Origin: Paragonimus skrjabini miyazakii
Taxonomy: Eukaryota; Platyhelminthes; Trematoda; Plagiorchiida; Troglotrematidae
Direction: 5' to 3'
Assembly: GCA_014338405.1 (NCBI GenBank)
Contig: JTDE01000235.1
Coordinates: 94,129 to 158,128 of the forward strand
Length of the DNA: 64,000 nt
A program made the translations under genes and the position numbers. Of this stretch, positions 12,500 through 26,900 are shown in pieces (the stretch's first letter is position 1; each line of letters begins with the position of its first letter). The notes under the pieces are model-generated. The model was not told the DNA's origin. It searched no databases and saw only the letters and a list, made by a program, of their open reading frames with translations.

Positions 12500-14882
12500 A
12501 AAGTTACTTTTTATGTTCTGAAACGTCGCTCTTGATTTTTAGTTATGCGCACTCCCGTACTGCTATTCCGGAGAGCGAGCCACTTGTGAGTTTATACTGA
12601 TGAGTGTATCAGACGTTTCAGGTTGTGAATTGCAAAATTTACTCCATGAGCATGCTTCGACCTTGTTGTAGATAAACATACGCATCACTTTTTGATTTTG
12701 TGTAGGACGGGGTTAAACACAATCGGTCCACTCTGAAAGCAGCCGTGTTACGATTGTTTCTAGTGATATATCTAAGAAACGCAATTTCAGATCGCTCGAG
12801 TAAGTACCTGTTTCCGGCAGAAAGTTTAAATGCATTCGGAATTTCGGTTCTATTTTTTGGGAAAGTTGGGCTTTTTACTAGGTCGGGGATAACTAAAAAT
12901 AACACGGCTGTTATGAACTTCCTCAATGATGAACTAGCACTGTAGAGTTAGGCCGTGTGATGAAAGAGCTAGATCCATAAATCCTGTTAACTTGCATTCT
13001 CATCCCTACGAAATTTGCATTGTGACAGGGTGACTGTAGCTTTGGGCACATGTTTTCTACTTTCGTATGATTTAATGAAATCGATTATCTCCTGCGCAGT
13101 ATGATCATGTGGTGCTTTCGCTTTTAGATACCATATTATTTTAACCCCGTTTGTATTGATTTAATCATGACTCATCATCAAGATTCATTACTTACCGGCT
13201 ACCTGGTATTCATCTGAACCTACTGAATCAACCTAGCTTTCAATCATGCCGTGAACTATGTTTCAATAAGGTAATTGGTTGCAATACCAGTTAAATGATT
13301 GGTGAACGCTCGCACCTGGTTAGGAAACTCTTAATATTATAGCCTAACATATCGTGAATGTAGCAACCTGTCCGGAGATTTTTGCAGGATTTTGTCGGCA
13401 TCTCTCCACCAAGAAGATGGCTTACGGATCATAAGCAACGGACAGCTGAAGTGTTTAGTAATGGTAACTAAATATCGTAGTAAGTTGGGAAGATCTCACA
13501 GCACTGTAACATAGAAATCTGATGTTTTTACGTGCGAGCTGTGATAGAAACTCATACTTCCTTCTCCACAAATTCCATTCTTGCCGTGAAACAATGTCAT
13601 ACTAGGGATGCGTTTTTCACTGTTCCACACTTTCTCGATATCTCAAAAATCTGCACTGTGTACTATAAGAGCGTTTCGCCCGAAACTTAGGTCACGGTTT
13701 TGTGCACTATAATAAATTTGTAGATTTCCGTTTACCATATGATATCCAACATTAAACAAAGCACGCATTACCAAGCGATAGATATATGCTTGAACAAAGT
13801 GGAACATTTCTAGGTACAGTGTTGACTTCCTAATTACTCCAACATGTGAAAAACATCGCTAGAACGAAGCAATGATTGCGTAATAAGCAAAATGCACTGT
13901 TTGTCTGCGAGCTACCAAACGTTTATTTTCCGCTCATTAATGCTTGTGGGATAAACAATGGGCGGGCGTTTTTTCGGGGATGCCAGCTACATAATAATCG
14001 TTACAACACTTTCAATTATATACGATCAACATTGTTTCAAAGTTCTTCTGTTTTACGCTTAACAGATTGGACCAAGGAAACTGTCCGTTTCAGATCGTAA
14101 ATGTTTTCCCTTGTATATCTGTGTCTGAATATAAGTTTGCAGTGAGCTGGCACTGATCAACTCACAGTAACTCGTTGCTTTACGTTGGGTTATAAAGAGT
14201 GAATTAACCACAATATTGCACGCAATTTTCGCGATTGTATTTTGATACTACTCATTGAACAAAGATCAAAATATAGCTGATCTCTTGAAGTTAGGAATAC
14301 TTTCACTGTGTTTTCCCGTGTGTGCCGTTAAAAATACACGTAACTGACTGAGGTGATTTCCCGACTAATTTAACTAAGGCAGTACAGAAACGTTTTCACG
14401 TTCTGCGTGTAGGCGTCGGTTATTGTACATAAGGGATACCAAATTATTACTGGGAACACTTCGGAAATTTGTCACAAAGAGCAGTTGTGTTTGCTTTCAA
14501 TAGCAAACGTTGTTCAATTATTTGACAAGTTTATTATGATTATGAACATTTTGCGGAATATATGACAAAACCCTCATCAACTGGTTGTAAGAAATATGAG
14601 AATTACTAAAATGTTTACAATTGCAAATACTGACTCGCACTTAATTCCGTGCTACAGTTTGTTATGCACATGTTGTCAAATGTCAACTCACACTACTAAA
14701 AAGGAAACATTTATGAAGGGTTCCGACGTCCTTTTGAGAATTGTTTCGAAATCGATTACTGACTAATTTGAATCGGTATAAGTTTCGCTCATTTTGCCAA
14801 TGTACATATGAGGAACTTAATAACTCAAACGTAAGTGCAACAGATTTATGAATGAATAGAATCGTGTCGGCCAGAAACGTAC
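12500..14882. other. No supported gene
   Basis: This stretch lies between the CR1 fragment and the coiled exon at 14883. Its largest frame, 12639-12926 minus (95 codons), may be upstream CR1 sequence, but it shows no motif. Two copies of a 10-bp inverted word (CTGAAACGTC at about 12519, GACGTTTCAG at about 12611) flank it. Otherwise I see nothing. Confidence 0.4.
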
Positions 14883-14951
14883 CTTGCTGCAGCCACAACG
14901 TGTCCACGTTTTTTGTTTTGTTCTGTAGTTCGGCAATTTTTTGCAGCATCA
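14883..14951 (-). CDS. CASD1: CASD1-like gene: exon encoding the helix before the Q-D-P tract
   Basis: The acceptor TTTTGACTTACAG and donor AG/GTACGTTT bound 69 nt, symmetric in phase 1. The peptide is VMLQKIAELQNKTKN followed by VDTLWLQQ. It aligns with the CASD1 stretch in which a Leu-rich helix (L-L-E-K-L-A) leads into S-D-V-Y-W-V-L-Q-D-P. Relative to the exon at 23651-23707, the reading phase needs one more small exon (phase 0 to 1) that I did not find. Alternative: a coiled-coil exon of another gene. The match in order, strand and content with the upstream exons favours CASD1. Confidence 0.5.
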
Positions 14952-17900
14952 CTGTAAGTCAAAAGCACTTTACTGTTAATAATAATGTGTTCATTATATA
15001 TTACAAAGTCATGGAACTATAAATCAAGTTTTTGACAGATTTACAAACCATGGTATGACTAGTAGCTTTTGAGACCCATATGGCTTTCTACCGAGCAATC
15101 AGTCGGAATGCCTAGTAATGTCGTGGTGGTATAAATTTTAATTTTACAAGAGGTGGTAAATGGAACTTATTGATTTATTTTGAACACAGCAACTGGTTAT
15201 ATAGGAAAATTACACTTTCAAAGTTAGCCATTCTACGTCCCGTGGAGGTATATGATGAAGGAACAAGAATGAACTAGTTAAACAACAAAACCTTCCGTTC
15301 GATATAAATGCCATAAGCCGTCTCAGAATAGTTAAACCTGTTATCACTGAATATTGGATTATTCTACTGAGCCAAATTAGTGTGTTCGATTAAACATTTA
15401 CAAGTCATATTGTGCATCGATTTATTATAACATATTGTCTATCAACCAGGTGTCGTTTCATGGTGTCCCTCATGCAGTAGCAATTTGCCCTAACTTATAC
15501 ATTGACAATTCACTCTAGTATGGTTATTGACTAATATTGGCGCAAATATCCATTGACGATTAAGGAAACTGTTTACACTAGATTATCTGATAAACGTTGC
15601 CGTTTGTTTTGTTAGAAAAGCTTTCGTCAGATTTGTGCCCTACTCGGTTGATGATATATTGTTGACCGCAGTTCGCGGATTGCATGCTGAAAAACACTAC
15701 GTTTAAGTACATTGTCTACGTTTCGAGTAATTACGACGCTTCCAATTAAATGACTGTTGAAATTGGCGCATTAACTAAATCAACAGACGATTAGAGTTGT
15801 GAACAGGAACTAAGCAATAGTGTATCATGAATACGTTATTCACAGTGCATTATTATGTTGCGATTGCAGATATTTTACAATTTCCGTATTCGTATTCAGT
15901 CTATCATATGTTAACCCATACACATCTGAAAAAAACTCGCCAACAGTGCATTGCTAGTATTAATGAGTTGACAATTATGATGGATGATTGACACGGTATT
16001 TTTAATACATGTGCTCAGAGGCTGATTATTTTGGATACTCGTCAGCACACAATGTTGTAATAGTTATCTGGTTTTGAATACATCTTGTGGTCAGCATTAG
16101 TTATATCTGTCATAATTTGGCTAGACAACTTGGGTTCGGAAAAAAAAGATTCAGTTTTGTAGTCCAGATGAAAATGTATCCGTGAGTCAAATATTCAATC
16201 TGTAAAACCAGCACATTCAATACCGCACTCAGGTTACCAAGATGGTTCACGGTTGCACTGAGAGCAACAGTAACACGGTTGCGTTTTAATGGCAGGATGA
16301 TATGACATCAGCACCCAAGATACAACTTGCTGGTGAGCATTACCCTGGAAACGAAGGCAATTTACCTCGTGCACAACAACTAAACGGTGCTAGTAACGGC
16401 AGGCCACATAACGGTGTCTGAGAGGTTCACACATCTGATTCAAGTGTAACTAACACAGTTTTGTGCATTAGTGCTGAAAACATCGACTGTTCGAATCTGA
16501 TATTCCGGATATTTTACCCTGCACGTTCCCACAAATAATGTTGGTGTTCGGTCAAAATAACCGAACTGTCCACCAACATCTATCTAACGTTTTTGCGATG
16601 AATTTGCAAACGATAACAGATGCACCTTATAATGAATCAGACATCAAATTGTGCAACAATATACGATCCCATTTCGGGGACATGGCTACCCGGAAATCTT
16701 TTTAACTTTCTCATACAACCGGATATCTGCCTCATGAAAAGCTTGGCCGGAGAACGAAACGCGAGTCTAGTGCTTCTCGAAAGAGGCCGACTGAACAGTC
16801 TTTGGGAATGTGACAGCTGCGATCAATAGTGGGTGATTTTCAAACTGAAGGATAAATAGACCACGAAATGAATATTTTCACATTGATTGCCTAATCGAAT
16901 CAGCCAAATTCACATTTAACAGTGTGTCACGTGGTATCTGCAAACGTCATAAAGCTTAATCAACTGGTGTCATATACAGGGAAGTCCTGATGTTTAGAAA
17001 TTAGTTTATCCTGCTTAAAGTTGTGATTTTATATCACATGAACAATTTTCCTTATACATTAATTTGTCTGTACCTCGAAGTCAATTAGGTAAACGTGTAT
17101 GGCACTACGTAAATCACTATTCAAATGAAATGGCGGAAAGTTAACACGCAGAAGCGGACAAAAGCTTGTAAACCAAGATGTATCTGAAAATACTAGACGA
17201 ATTTGCAAAATGCGCACTTCAATAAAACACAATTCCAAGATGACTATCAAGTATTTGTCTTAGCAAAAACAGATACGTAGAGATGAGGTATATGTTTCTT
17301 GTGTAAACAAAATATATTTAATTTTGCAACTCATCAACAGAGGAAGCATATCGATAGAATTAAGGAATAAACTTAAATCAGTTGTTAATCAAATCCTGTG
17401 CAAATGGGTATGGAAATTGGTGTATTAATGAGTCTTTACACACACTCTTTGGAAACGATTAACTCAACATCCTCCAAAACAATTCCATACTATACATTGT
17501 GCCCAAATAATGTAACATTAGGAAAAGTTAGCTGCTTCTTAGATATGCACTATCGATAAAAACCAAAAACCAGTAGGATGTTATATACATTTACTCAACG
17601 CTATCAGTATGTATATTCTATTTGTTACTAATTAAACAATCTTCCTGTTTGTTTGCTTATGGGTGATTACGTACACTGAAGTTTATTTATTCGTGGCTTG
17701 CGATTGACAAAGCGAGAAGGTCAATCCGGAATTTGTTTTTGAAATATAATTTGTAAATATACGGACTTTGCTTTCACTGCATTAATTGAAATCTCCGTTA
17801 TGTTACACGTTATCCAATACGCATTAACATATGGTGTACGAAAATTCAGGGAATGCACTCGTTGATGCTGTAGACCAGCTTAATGTGTTGAGTACTTATA

Positions 17901-20900
17901 GATGTAACACTACTCAGCCTACTTTGAAAACTATTACATTGTTTCTAAGTTGCGTTAAATAGTGACAAGTAGAACGTTTAGTTTTCTCACTGTTTGCTGA
18001 TTTTTATGAAACATTAAATTGTATCTTGATGAAGAATATAAACTGCTGAAACAAGGTTATCTGTGACACAGACTAATAAGTATGTTGGTATGCCTGTCTA
18101 AAAGGTAGATTTTTTTAAGTCACATGATTTGTCAGACAAGTGATTGAAAAGGAACGTAGTTAACAAGAGTACAAGAATACAATGACTATCAAACATTGAA
18201 AATGAGCTTTTCTGTATCCATCTGGGTAATACTGTACTTGTCGTTTCGTAGAAAAATGTGCACGTCGACGTTTTTATTACCCGATGACCTTGGATGAGAT
18301 GGCATTTAAGCTGTGAAGGAATATTTTAGAATGTATACACACTTGGTGGTGTACAGTTAACGTTCAATTTGTGGTGCTTGTTGCAATTTGAGAAATGGCT
18401 GATCGTGTAAAACAGCTAAACGGTCACCCATTTTCAACCACGATCTAGCATAAGGATTCTAACAAAGATATCCTAATGTTGAGGATCTCCTATTTGCCAA
18501 ACGATTACAACAAATGATACTGGACATTCAATGTATGAACCCTTAGGACCATCGGATGTATCCGGTTGGAGAGGTTGGCCTGGTTCATGAACCGAAGTGT
18601 GTAGTCATTTATGACTAATGACTGGGTAGCAGGTCCATTTCCGAAGTTTTATCTTGTATTTATGTTCTGTATTTTTTAAACGAATGTCAATTTTCAATTT
18701 CAAATGGTATATAATTCCGCACCTGCTGTGTTTTATGCGTAGTTTTCTGGCAACCTGTGGATTGTTTAGGCCAACTACCCACCAAACTGGTCCAAAGCAA
18801 ACATAAAAACGAAATTCCGAACTACATAGCGAATCATATAATATTCGACTGGATGACCGACCGAGGGCTCATTCTTGTTTTTAAAAACCGGTTTGTGTCA
18901 ACTTGCCAAAGTTCCTCTCTAAAGCCGATGTTTGAGTTTGCATGCTGCATTTACTTGTGTTTTTGTCCCAATTATGATCGCTTTGGTTGAATGAAATTAG
19001 TACGGTCAAAAGGTGTGTTTGCGTTGCGAATATTATTTTGTAGGTTTTGTAGGCATGTTTAAAGAATGCCTTTTATTTCGTTCATTCACGGTTATTCACC
19101 CCGGTACATATTTCTCATAGCACACATATATTGTTAGTTATTCACTGTCAAGCAATCCACCTGGTTAATCCATATGACAGGTGTGTGTAGTTTTTAATAT
19201 TTTTCAATCGAGCGCCACATCCGTGTTATAGGAACAGAGGTTAGAGGTTTGCCAGTTCTGGCGAAACAATTGTTCAAGTTTTGATCATTCTACAGCATTC
19301 CTCTATTTGTAGTCACTGGCAAATGTAAACAGAGTTTATCTCTTTTCGAAAAAAAAAATAACTGTGGTGAAAATTTCCGAAAAAATTAGGAACGGAAAGT
19401 TTTGTGATATACTGGATTACCTTCTAGTCATTAAAAAAAGATTTCCACTATACTCTGATCTACTTATTTATTATGTTGCTATGATAAATGTCCTAAAGTT
19501 AAACCCTCAGACTATGAGTAACCTTCGATAATTAGTCAAACAGCGGTGCATACCTTTAAAAAAAAAGAGGAAATGCAACTGCCTGATGGTAACGTATACG
19601 CATTATTATATATGGGTCGCATCTTTCAGAGTAGTATGATAGACGTTTTGTTTAACCGAGTGTAACCTTGGGAAACCATCATGAGTGACGACAACTAAAC
19701 GGCATTTTACCAGTTATATTGATGTATCATAATTTGCGTTACAAGTGAATGTACACTAAAGTTATCTTGCGACTGTCGGTTGATATAGAAAGCAAGCATT
19801 TGCACACATATCAAATAAAATCTATGTAGCATATTTACTGTGTGAAAATATAATCCAGTATGTGATGCAAACAGCTGGCGAAATAAGTACTTTCATTTTA
19901 TGATGGACAGGACTTACTCTCATATGCCTTGAGGTTTGAGTCCATATTCGACGGACTGACACCCTTGTACTGAATTAGACGTTAACAGAATTGAAAAAGG
20001 AACAAGTTATAGGATGAATTCCTGGGTGCATTTTGAATCAGAACAACACTCATACTTATGCCATGATCTTTTATTTGACGAACATACATCCGCATAGATT
20101 CGGATATTAGTACCTAACTGGAACAAAAATCTCAATTTTTACAATTAATCAGTAAGTAACAATGCGAGAATTTGTCATTAGTTGTTTTTCCCGAAGAACT
20201 CACCATCTCATGCACCGCAATTATTATCCTTCTATACTATATTGCTTGGAGCATGGACATATGTAATTAGCTGTCTCCTCAGTTATATTTACTACCGTTG
20301 AAGAACTTGCTGCCCGGTTTTATTTTTCCAACCATTTGTAGTATGAAATCATGTATACAATCAATGCAATGTGAGTTCTGTTGGTTTCATAGCTTTCATC
20401 AGTGAACAAATCGTCATACATTCAATGTTGTGAATATCAACTTCCAGACATTTTAAAAAAATACGCACATTCCAGTTTATTGTCCCCAGGTGAGCTAAGA
20501 TTGATCCACCAATAACAAAAGCTGAATACTTGACCACAAATGTATCGAACTTTCTACTGTGTACTCAGTTAAATAAAAAACGGTCAACCTAGATGCGGTT
20601 TGAGAACACGGATTATCGTTAAGACCTTGTATATTCCGTGAATATGTACCATTAATGGGCTGTAGAAAGAAACAAAATATACTTCGCCGCTTACTTTTGA
20701 AATTATCTGTTCAGGTTGTTCAACTGAACGACAAAACAATGATAACATAATGACAATACTCCACTTTAATATCGCAACCCCACTTTGCTAGTCAGTGTGA
20801 GCTGTGCTGTCGTTCAATTTTGTGTCCATCGTACATATAATTTGGCTGGATGTTGTTCAACCATCTAGTCACGATTCCTCCCAAAAGTCTACGCTTGATT

Positions 20901-23900
20901 ATTGCGCGTTTCAAGGATAGGAGCATCCCACCAGTTCAATCCACAGATTCAGTAAAAAGCAAACTATTGTACGCCGTACAACGAATGAACCATGGTATAT
21001 ACTCGGGGTCCATGATATGCTCCTAAAAACAACACAATAAATAGGTATAGTAAAGGCGCTCGTCGCTTTTGCTGATTCACTATGCATTAACACTTGAGCC
21101 ACTAGATTATACAAGACAAATGGATCAACTAAGGTTGAGTGTTTTGCTCTTCGAATGGATCAGACGATGGAGTATAAGTGACGTTTCATCAGGACTGAAA
21201 GAGTGTCACCTGTGGAAGGCAAGGTTTGAAAGACGGACGTACAAGAAACAGTAATGCGTGCAACTCGCGTAGGTTGTAGAGTGGAATACTTTTGGATAAA
21301 CTTTCTGGGGTAGCTATTTCCTACCGGCGTATCATACAGTAACATCATTTCATTTTTTAACTCATCCTCTGTCACCATACGTCGAACTCTGTGCAACGAA
21401 TTCCTTACGAGGGAGCAAGTTTTTGTATGTTTGGTGTGCAGCTCTCGTAAAGCGTTTGGATTGGTCAAACGCATCGATACGAAGTTAACCAGAGATTCGC
21501 GGAAGACAACGGCCAATCAGTGTCGACAAGGCGAGCAGACTGGTATGTCAGTGTGGGAACCATTCAAGACGGCACGCTGCTCCAGCATCGGATTTTGCTA
21601 TAACGAGTGTCGAATTAAAACAAGCTGTTTAAGTGCGTCACGCGTTGAAACAAGTTGTTTAAGTGCGTTACGTGTTAAAACAAACGAGCTACTAGCGAGT
21701 TGGAGCCGACCAATGGAAAAGCTGAAGCAACAGCACCAATTGTATTTCTTCATTTTACTGATACGTCTTGTCTATAAAATAACCAATAGAAACTCAATAA
21801 ATCGAGATTTGCTTTGCGCCACGAGGGCTAATTTTTGCTTTTGTTCCGGGAGGCCGTGATTCACAACAGCTCTTAGAATGCAGATATTGTCCTATCCACA
21901 TCGAGTTGTGATAAACGCGTCTGCAAAGTTAGTCGATAACGAAATTTGACGTACCGAACAGAATAGGCTGCATGGACTACATCGATTGCACTACTTAATA
22001 CAACCAATCCACACCCTAATCCGATGTTAAATAACCAGTTCCGTACTTTGACGAAGTTCCTTAAGTTGACGAATGTGTTCGTGCTACGAGACATACCAGC
22101 TAAAGCAAATCACGTCATATCGATCGATCGATGCGGTTTCGGATGAATTGATTTGTTTTAGCTCACTCAATCATATAACGCCTGAATGTTATCTGAACTG
22201 TTTACTCGTGTCTACGTTCTGATGCCCCCTATAACGTGATTTGTTCTAACGCTCTGATTGCCATATATGATCGTCTAGTTTGTTTTTACTATGCGCCTTA
22301 TCAGCCACACATGGTACTCATTGTGCCCTATAAACTTGGAACCTCTGTGACATAATTCCGGTTCGACTATAATTATATTTCTCGGTTCTGGGGTAAGCGA
22401 ATGGGTGGGCACCAAAAGGACCTATCCAATATTTTCTTACTTTGCAGGCATTACTGTCTGTTAAATAGCTTGCATAACAAACCAAGTTTTACCCTTGAAT
22501 TCGAAAAGAATGAGGCAATAAGATTTCTAAATGTTTTGTTGAGAAGACGCGAAGATGGGTTACTTTCCAGATGTGTTTATCGCAAATCGATGTGGATAGG
22601 GCAATACATGCATTCTAAGAGCTACACACCAAATACACAAAAACGTGGCCTCGATAGAAATTTGTTTCACAGAGTTCGACGTATTTTGACAGAGAATGGG
22701 TTAAAAAATGAAATGATGTTACCGTATGATACGCCGGTAGGAAATAGCTACCCCAGAAAGTTTATCCAAAAGTATTCCACTCTACAACCTACGCGAGTTG
22801 CACGCATTATTGTTTCTTGCACGTCCGCCTTTCAAACCCTGCCTTTCAATGATGTTACTCTTTCAGCCCTGATAAAGCGCCGTTCAAATGCATAATCCAG
22901 GAGCACTTACCACGCTACCCGACTAGTCTACGTAGATCAACTCACCCGTGTTCTGTCTATAACTAGAATGGACGTAGTACCCCTTTTCACCGACTTCAAC
23001 ATTGCGTACACGTTAGATTGTTTCTGTGGAAGCAGACGCGACGGCAGAACCAGAAGGCTCCTCGGCGCACGCTTTATCGAACACAAATCGAAACGGTCTT
23101 TTATTTTGGAGGTCAGTGGTACCGTCAATATCATTGCAAATCACCTTCCACAGAAGGGGCACTAGGTTGACTCAAACTAAAGCAGGACCTCAGAATTGTG
23201 AAAGCTATTTCAATACATCGGCTGAATCCCACTAGGTTCGCCCAGAAACAGTTGGTGACCAGCCTTTCGCCTTGTTTGTAAGAATGTCACTGGTACTGTA
23301 TGATTCCATTTTACTTCCGTATATTTTGCAAATCCGAACTTTTAGGCCGATGTATTGATCCATACAATTTGACAACTATTGGAACAATCTATCTCTTCTT
23401 AATCCATACTGTGTTGTCCTTTTGATCAGTGTAAATCGATGTACTTTCTTCCAAATCCTGTTTGATTTGTTTAGATAACTCAACAATGTTTCATCTCTTC
23501 CAGTCAATCCGGATGAATTCTTAACCCTCTCTCTCTAACTAAACGCTTATTACCCTTCTGACCCACGGCAATTTTATTAGGTTGCATCAAATTCATGCTC
23601 TTGTTAATGAGTACGCTTCAGTTGTATCTTGCTGCATTCGCTTTAGTCACCTGACTGATTATCTCATACATGACTAGATAGATTTCGTCTAGCTGTTTGC
23701 TCACCCACTATACAATGTGTATGTTAAGTTCACAAAAGTAATCAACGATATGCGAACGAAATATCAATCAGCAAAACAACCTACATCCTACTGTTGGCCT
23801 TCATCGTTTAAAATTTCTCGGTTAAGTATATCGGGATGAGTATTTTATCATACGCAATAAAAGGATTTCAAACTGAAAACTTACCGTTCCCATCGACATA

Positions 23901-26900
23901 ATTATATGAGTTGGGGCAGCTGATAGACATCCTTTAACACGTTTACTGTTGGGTTGTGACCATGCAGCTCCATCCACTGTAGCCGATTGTAACGTCCATC
24001 TTTTGAACGCAGTTAGCGCATCCACTCCCAGCTTGTCTTGTAGAAAAAAACACTACGTACAAAGTGAATAAATTCAAGATGTTGCGTACTCATGAATGTA
24101 TGTAAAAGTGGATTTATAGAAAGATAATTAGTTTAAACACATTCATCTTACTCTCCAGATTCCCGTAGAATTCATAAGAAGTCAATTTTGCAAACAGCTG
24201 TTTTCGGTAATTCTCATCAGGCTATTACAATTACATAGGGTAAGTGCGAATTATATATGAAGATTATAACGTGTCAAATAGGTCATCAAAAAATCACAGG
24301 AGTGGTACGGATCACAGTCTACTGGGGGAGGGTGGGAATGTTTTTTCTTATTTCGGCTATCACAATCAAATATTATTCAAAGTTGAACTTACGTTATGCA
24401 TGTGGAAAGAATTTCTCAGCTATTATTTTTGAAGCTGAAGCGTTAGACTTAACGTCTTCTCTAGTTTGACGTCAGTTATGATGCTAATCCCACTCGTGAC
24501 GAAAAATATTCAAACAACATCGATAACTGTGTGCGGAATCTTTGCTATTCCCTACGTTACTAACTCACACAAAACACGAGAAAACTAGATAAACGGGGCA
24601 ATACTCACACCTGGACAGCACACAAAAACCTTTTTCAATATGTCGAACCCCAAAAGAACTTTGTTTCAGTATCTGGTCTCATTCCCATATGCCGTATACA
24701 TTGCTAGTACTTTTGCAGAGATAACATCAAGAAATGCACTGCCAAAACCACTCAAATCCTTAAATAATTGTTGGCCTTTGACAGTAACAACCCTTGTTCA
24801 CTAACTGGTGTTCACAAACATATCCACGCAGGTTGAAGTAGGCAGTGCACAACTGCAGTTAAATTACATTCTTTTAGAATGAAACCCAAAGTTGAACGTA
24901 AGACATTCAATTAATCGTAGACTCAAATTACGTGTACGAACCTGCACAAAAAGCTCGCCTTGTAAGTTTACTCTTAAACTGGTCAAACTTTGGCGTTATT
25001 TGCAATCTTAATCCCTTCCACCAAATAGCTATTTTTCTTTGAAGGACTGTGCAAGCATCAAATGAACGAGACAGATTTTATATGCGCAGCAATATTGTAT
25101 CCTTTATCGAAGCTCACTACGTGATGAAATTAGGCATCGTAAAAACTGACTGACAGGATTTAAATGCAGCTGGTTTCACTGTATGGCTAAATAAACACAT
25201 CGGGCTGTGAAGTAATCAAACAAGTTGAGATGAGCACACCAAGAATAAGTTCACACAAACCACATAATTCTATTGTTCCGTTGATGTATGTTATCCGCAA
25301 TGATGATTCAGCTTACCACAGACTTCCTCGAAAAACAGTTCATGTTTTCTTATCAATTGTGAATTGCTCAGCTCCATGTGTAGAGGATTTCTTTGAATAG
25401 TATAGTAATTTGTGAAATGCACGAGTCAGTTTCTCACATTAGCTGTACCTGGTTGATGCTGATCTATTATTCACAAATGATATATCACGTAAGCTGGTTG
25501 TCTGGTTATGTAACTATTGCGCTACACATTTATTCCGTAATTCCATGTATTGTCCTGTATGCTTAACTTCTTTTTGTACGGAAACTATTCGATTCGGGTT
25601 CGATGGATGTGTTAACTTGTATGTTGACGATGAAGCAGTGTCTTTGTCCAAATGATTGAGGCTGGAATAAACGGTTCTACTAACCATTCGTTGTTTAATT
25701 TACGTTACGTCGAGAATAATTCAATATACACTGAATTAGACTATTTCAAATTTTACGCCACTTTATTACCACTTACCAAGATATTGGTATCGCTATGAGA
25801 AAATAGTTGATCGATTCACTAATCCTTCTACATATGCTATCTGTTTGGGTGTCCAGATGGCAAGGTTATCGGAAAGCCACTGGGGAGTACATTCCATAAA
25901 AACGTGCTCTAAACGTCATAGTCTTACAGGTTGGGTTTACTGCAATCGCCTTGTAATCGACCTGGATCCCCACACACAGTCTAATCTGAAACGTTTAAGG
26001 TGATAGTTCGAGGAATACTTTGCTTACTAGTGGATATCTGGCAGATTTGTTAAGGTTCATCACAAGGAGTCGGTGGCCTATATTCAACCACAACCGGCAT
26101 TGAGGAAGCAGATATCAATCGGTATTTTTTAATCGAAGAAAATAATACAGCCGATACATCGTGATAATAAACCGGGACTAGAAATTTGCTGGTAACCCAA
26201 CGTAATCGGAGATTCATCTTTAATGCTTTAAAAAAAATATGAATGTTTTTATGTAACGAAAGGTATGTAGTGGGTCTTCTCTATTCCATGTTGCCAAACG
26301 ATTCCCAGTCCAATGGTTACGTCAGAATGACACAATAACGCAACTGGTGTTGTTAGGTTGACTTCGGCTATGGCAAGCATGAATGATTTATTTTTTCTAC
26401 CGTTACCAGGTAGCAACGTAATATGAACTTCGTTCGGTAACAATCCCCACCCTGTGGTCGCCAGGGTGGTCCGAGAAATAAGCCTGTGTCATCACCCACT
26501 ATCATTCATTAAATGATGCCCTGGTAGCTCGATCTGATATTTGGTTGACCTCATTTGGAGTTGGCATCCAAACTCAACAATAATCAACCGACCGGACCAG
26601 AGGATCAGTCAGGACAGTGCTCAGCTGGCCGTTGTATTCAAAAGAAAAAAACTTTGATCAGATTGTCAAGGCAATCCGCCCTATATTTCATTGTACATAG
26701 TTGTGGGAGGCGTCACCACTGAGTGTGGGAATATTTTGAGGGACATAATTTCGTTGCTACCTTCAAACCGTCCGCTTGCTTTGCTTTCTCCATTAGTCTC
26801 AAGTAGTACAAGGTCCATAACAAATGATTTCATGAGCTGATTATCAATGTAAGACATGATACTTGCACAACAGGATTGATTGTAGTCAAATAAATCAACA

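Noticed and set aside
12594..12625. Hammerhead-ribozyme-like word CTGATGAG with ACGTTTC nearby
   Set aside because: The GAAA box needed after stem II is missing in the sense orientation, and the two strands do not give a complete core.
20691..20759. Minus-strand exon beginning W-S-I as a CASD1 exon
   Set aside because: The first three residues fit, but the acceptor GATATTAAAG is poor and the remainder (Cys and Leu-rich) does not; 23651-23707 is better in every other respect.
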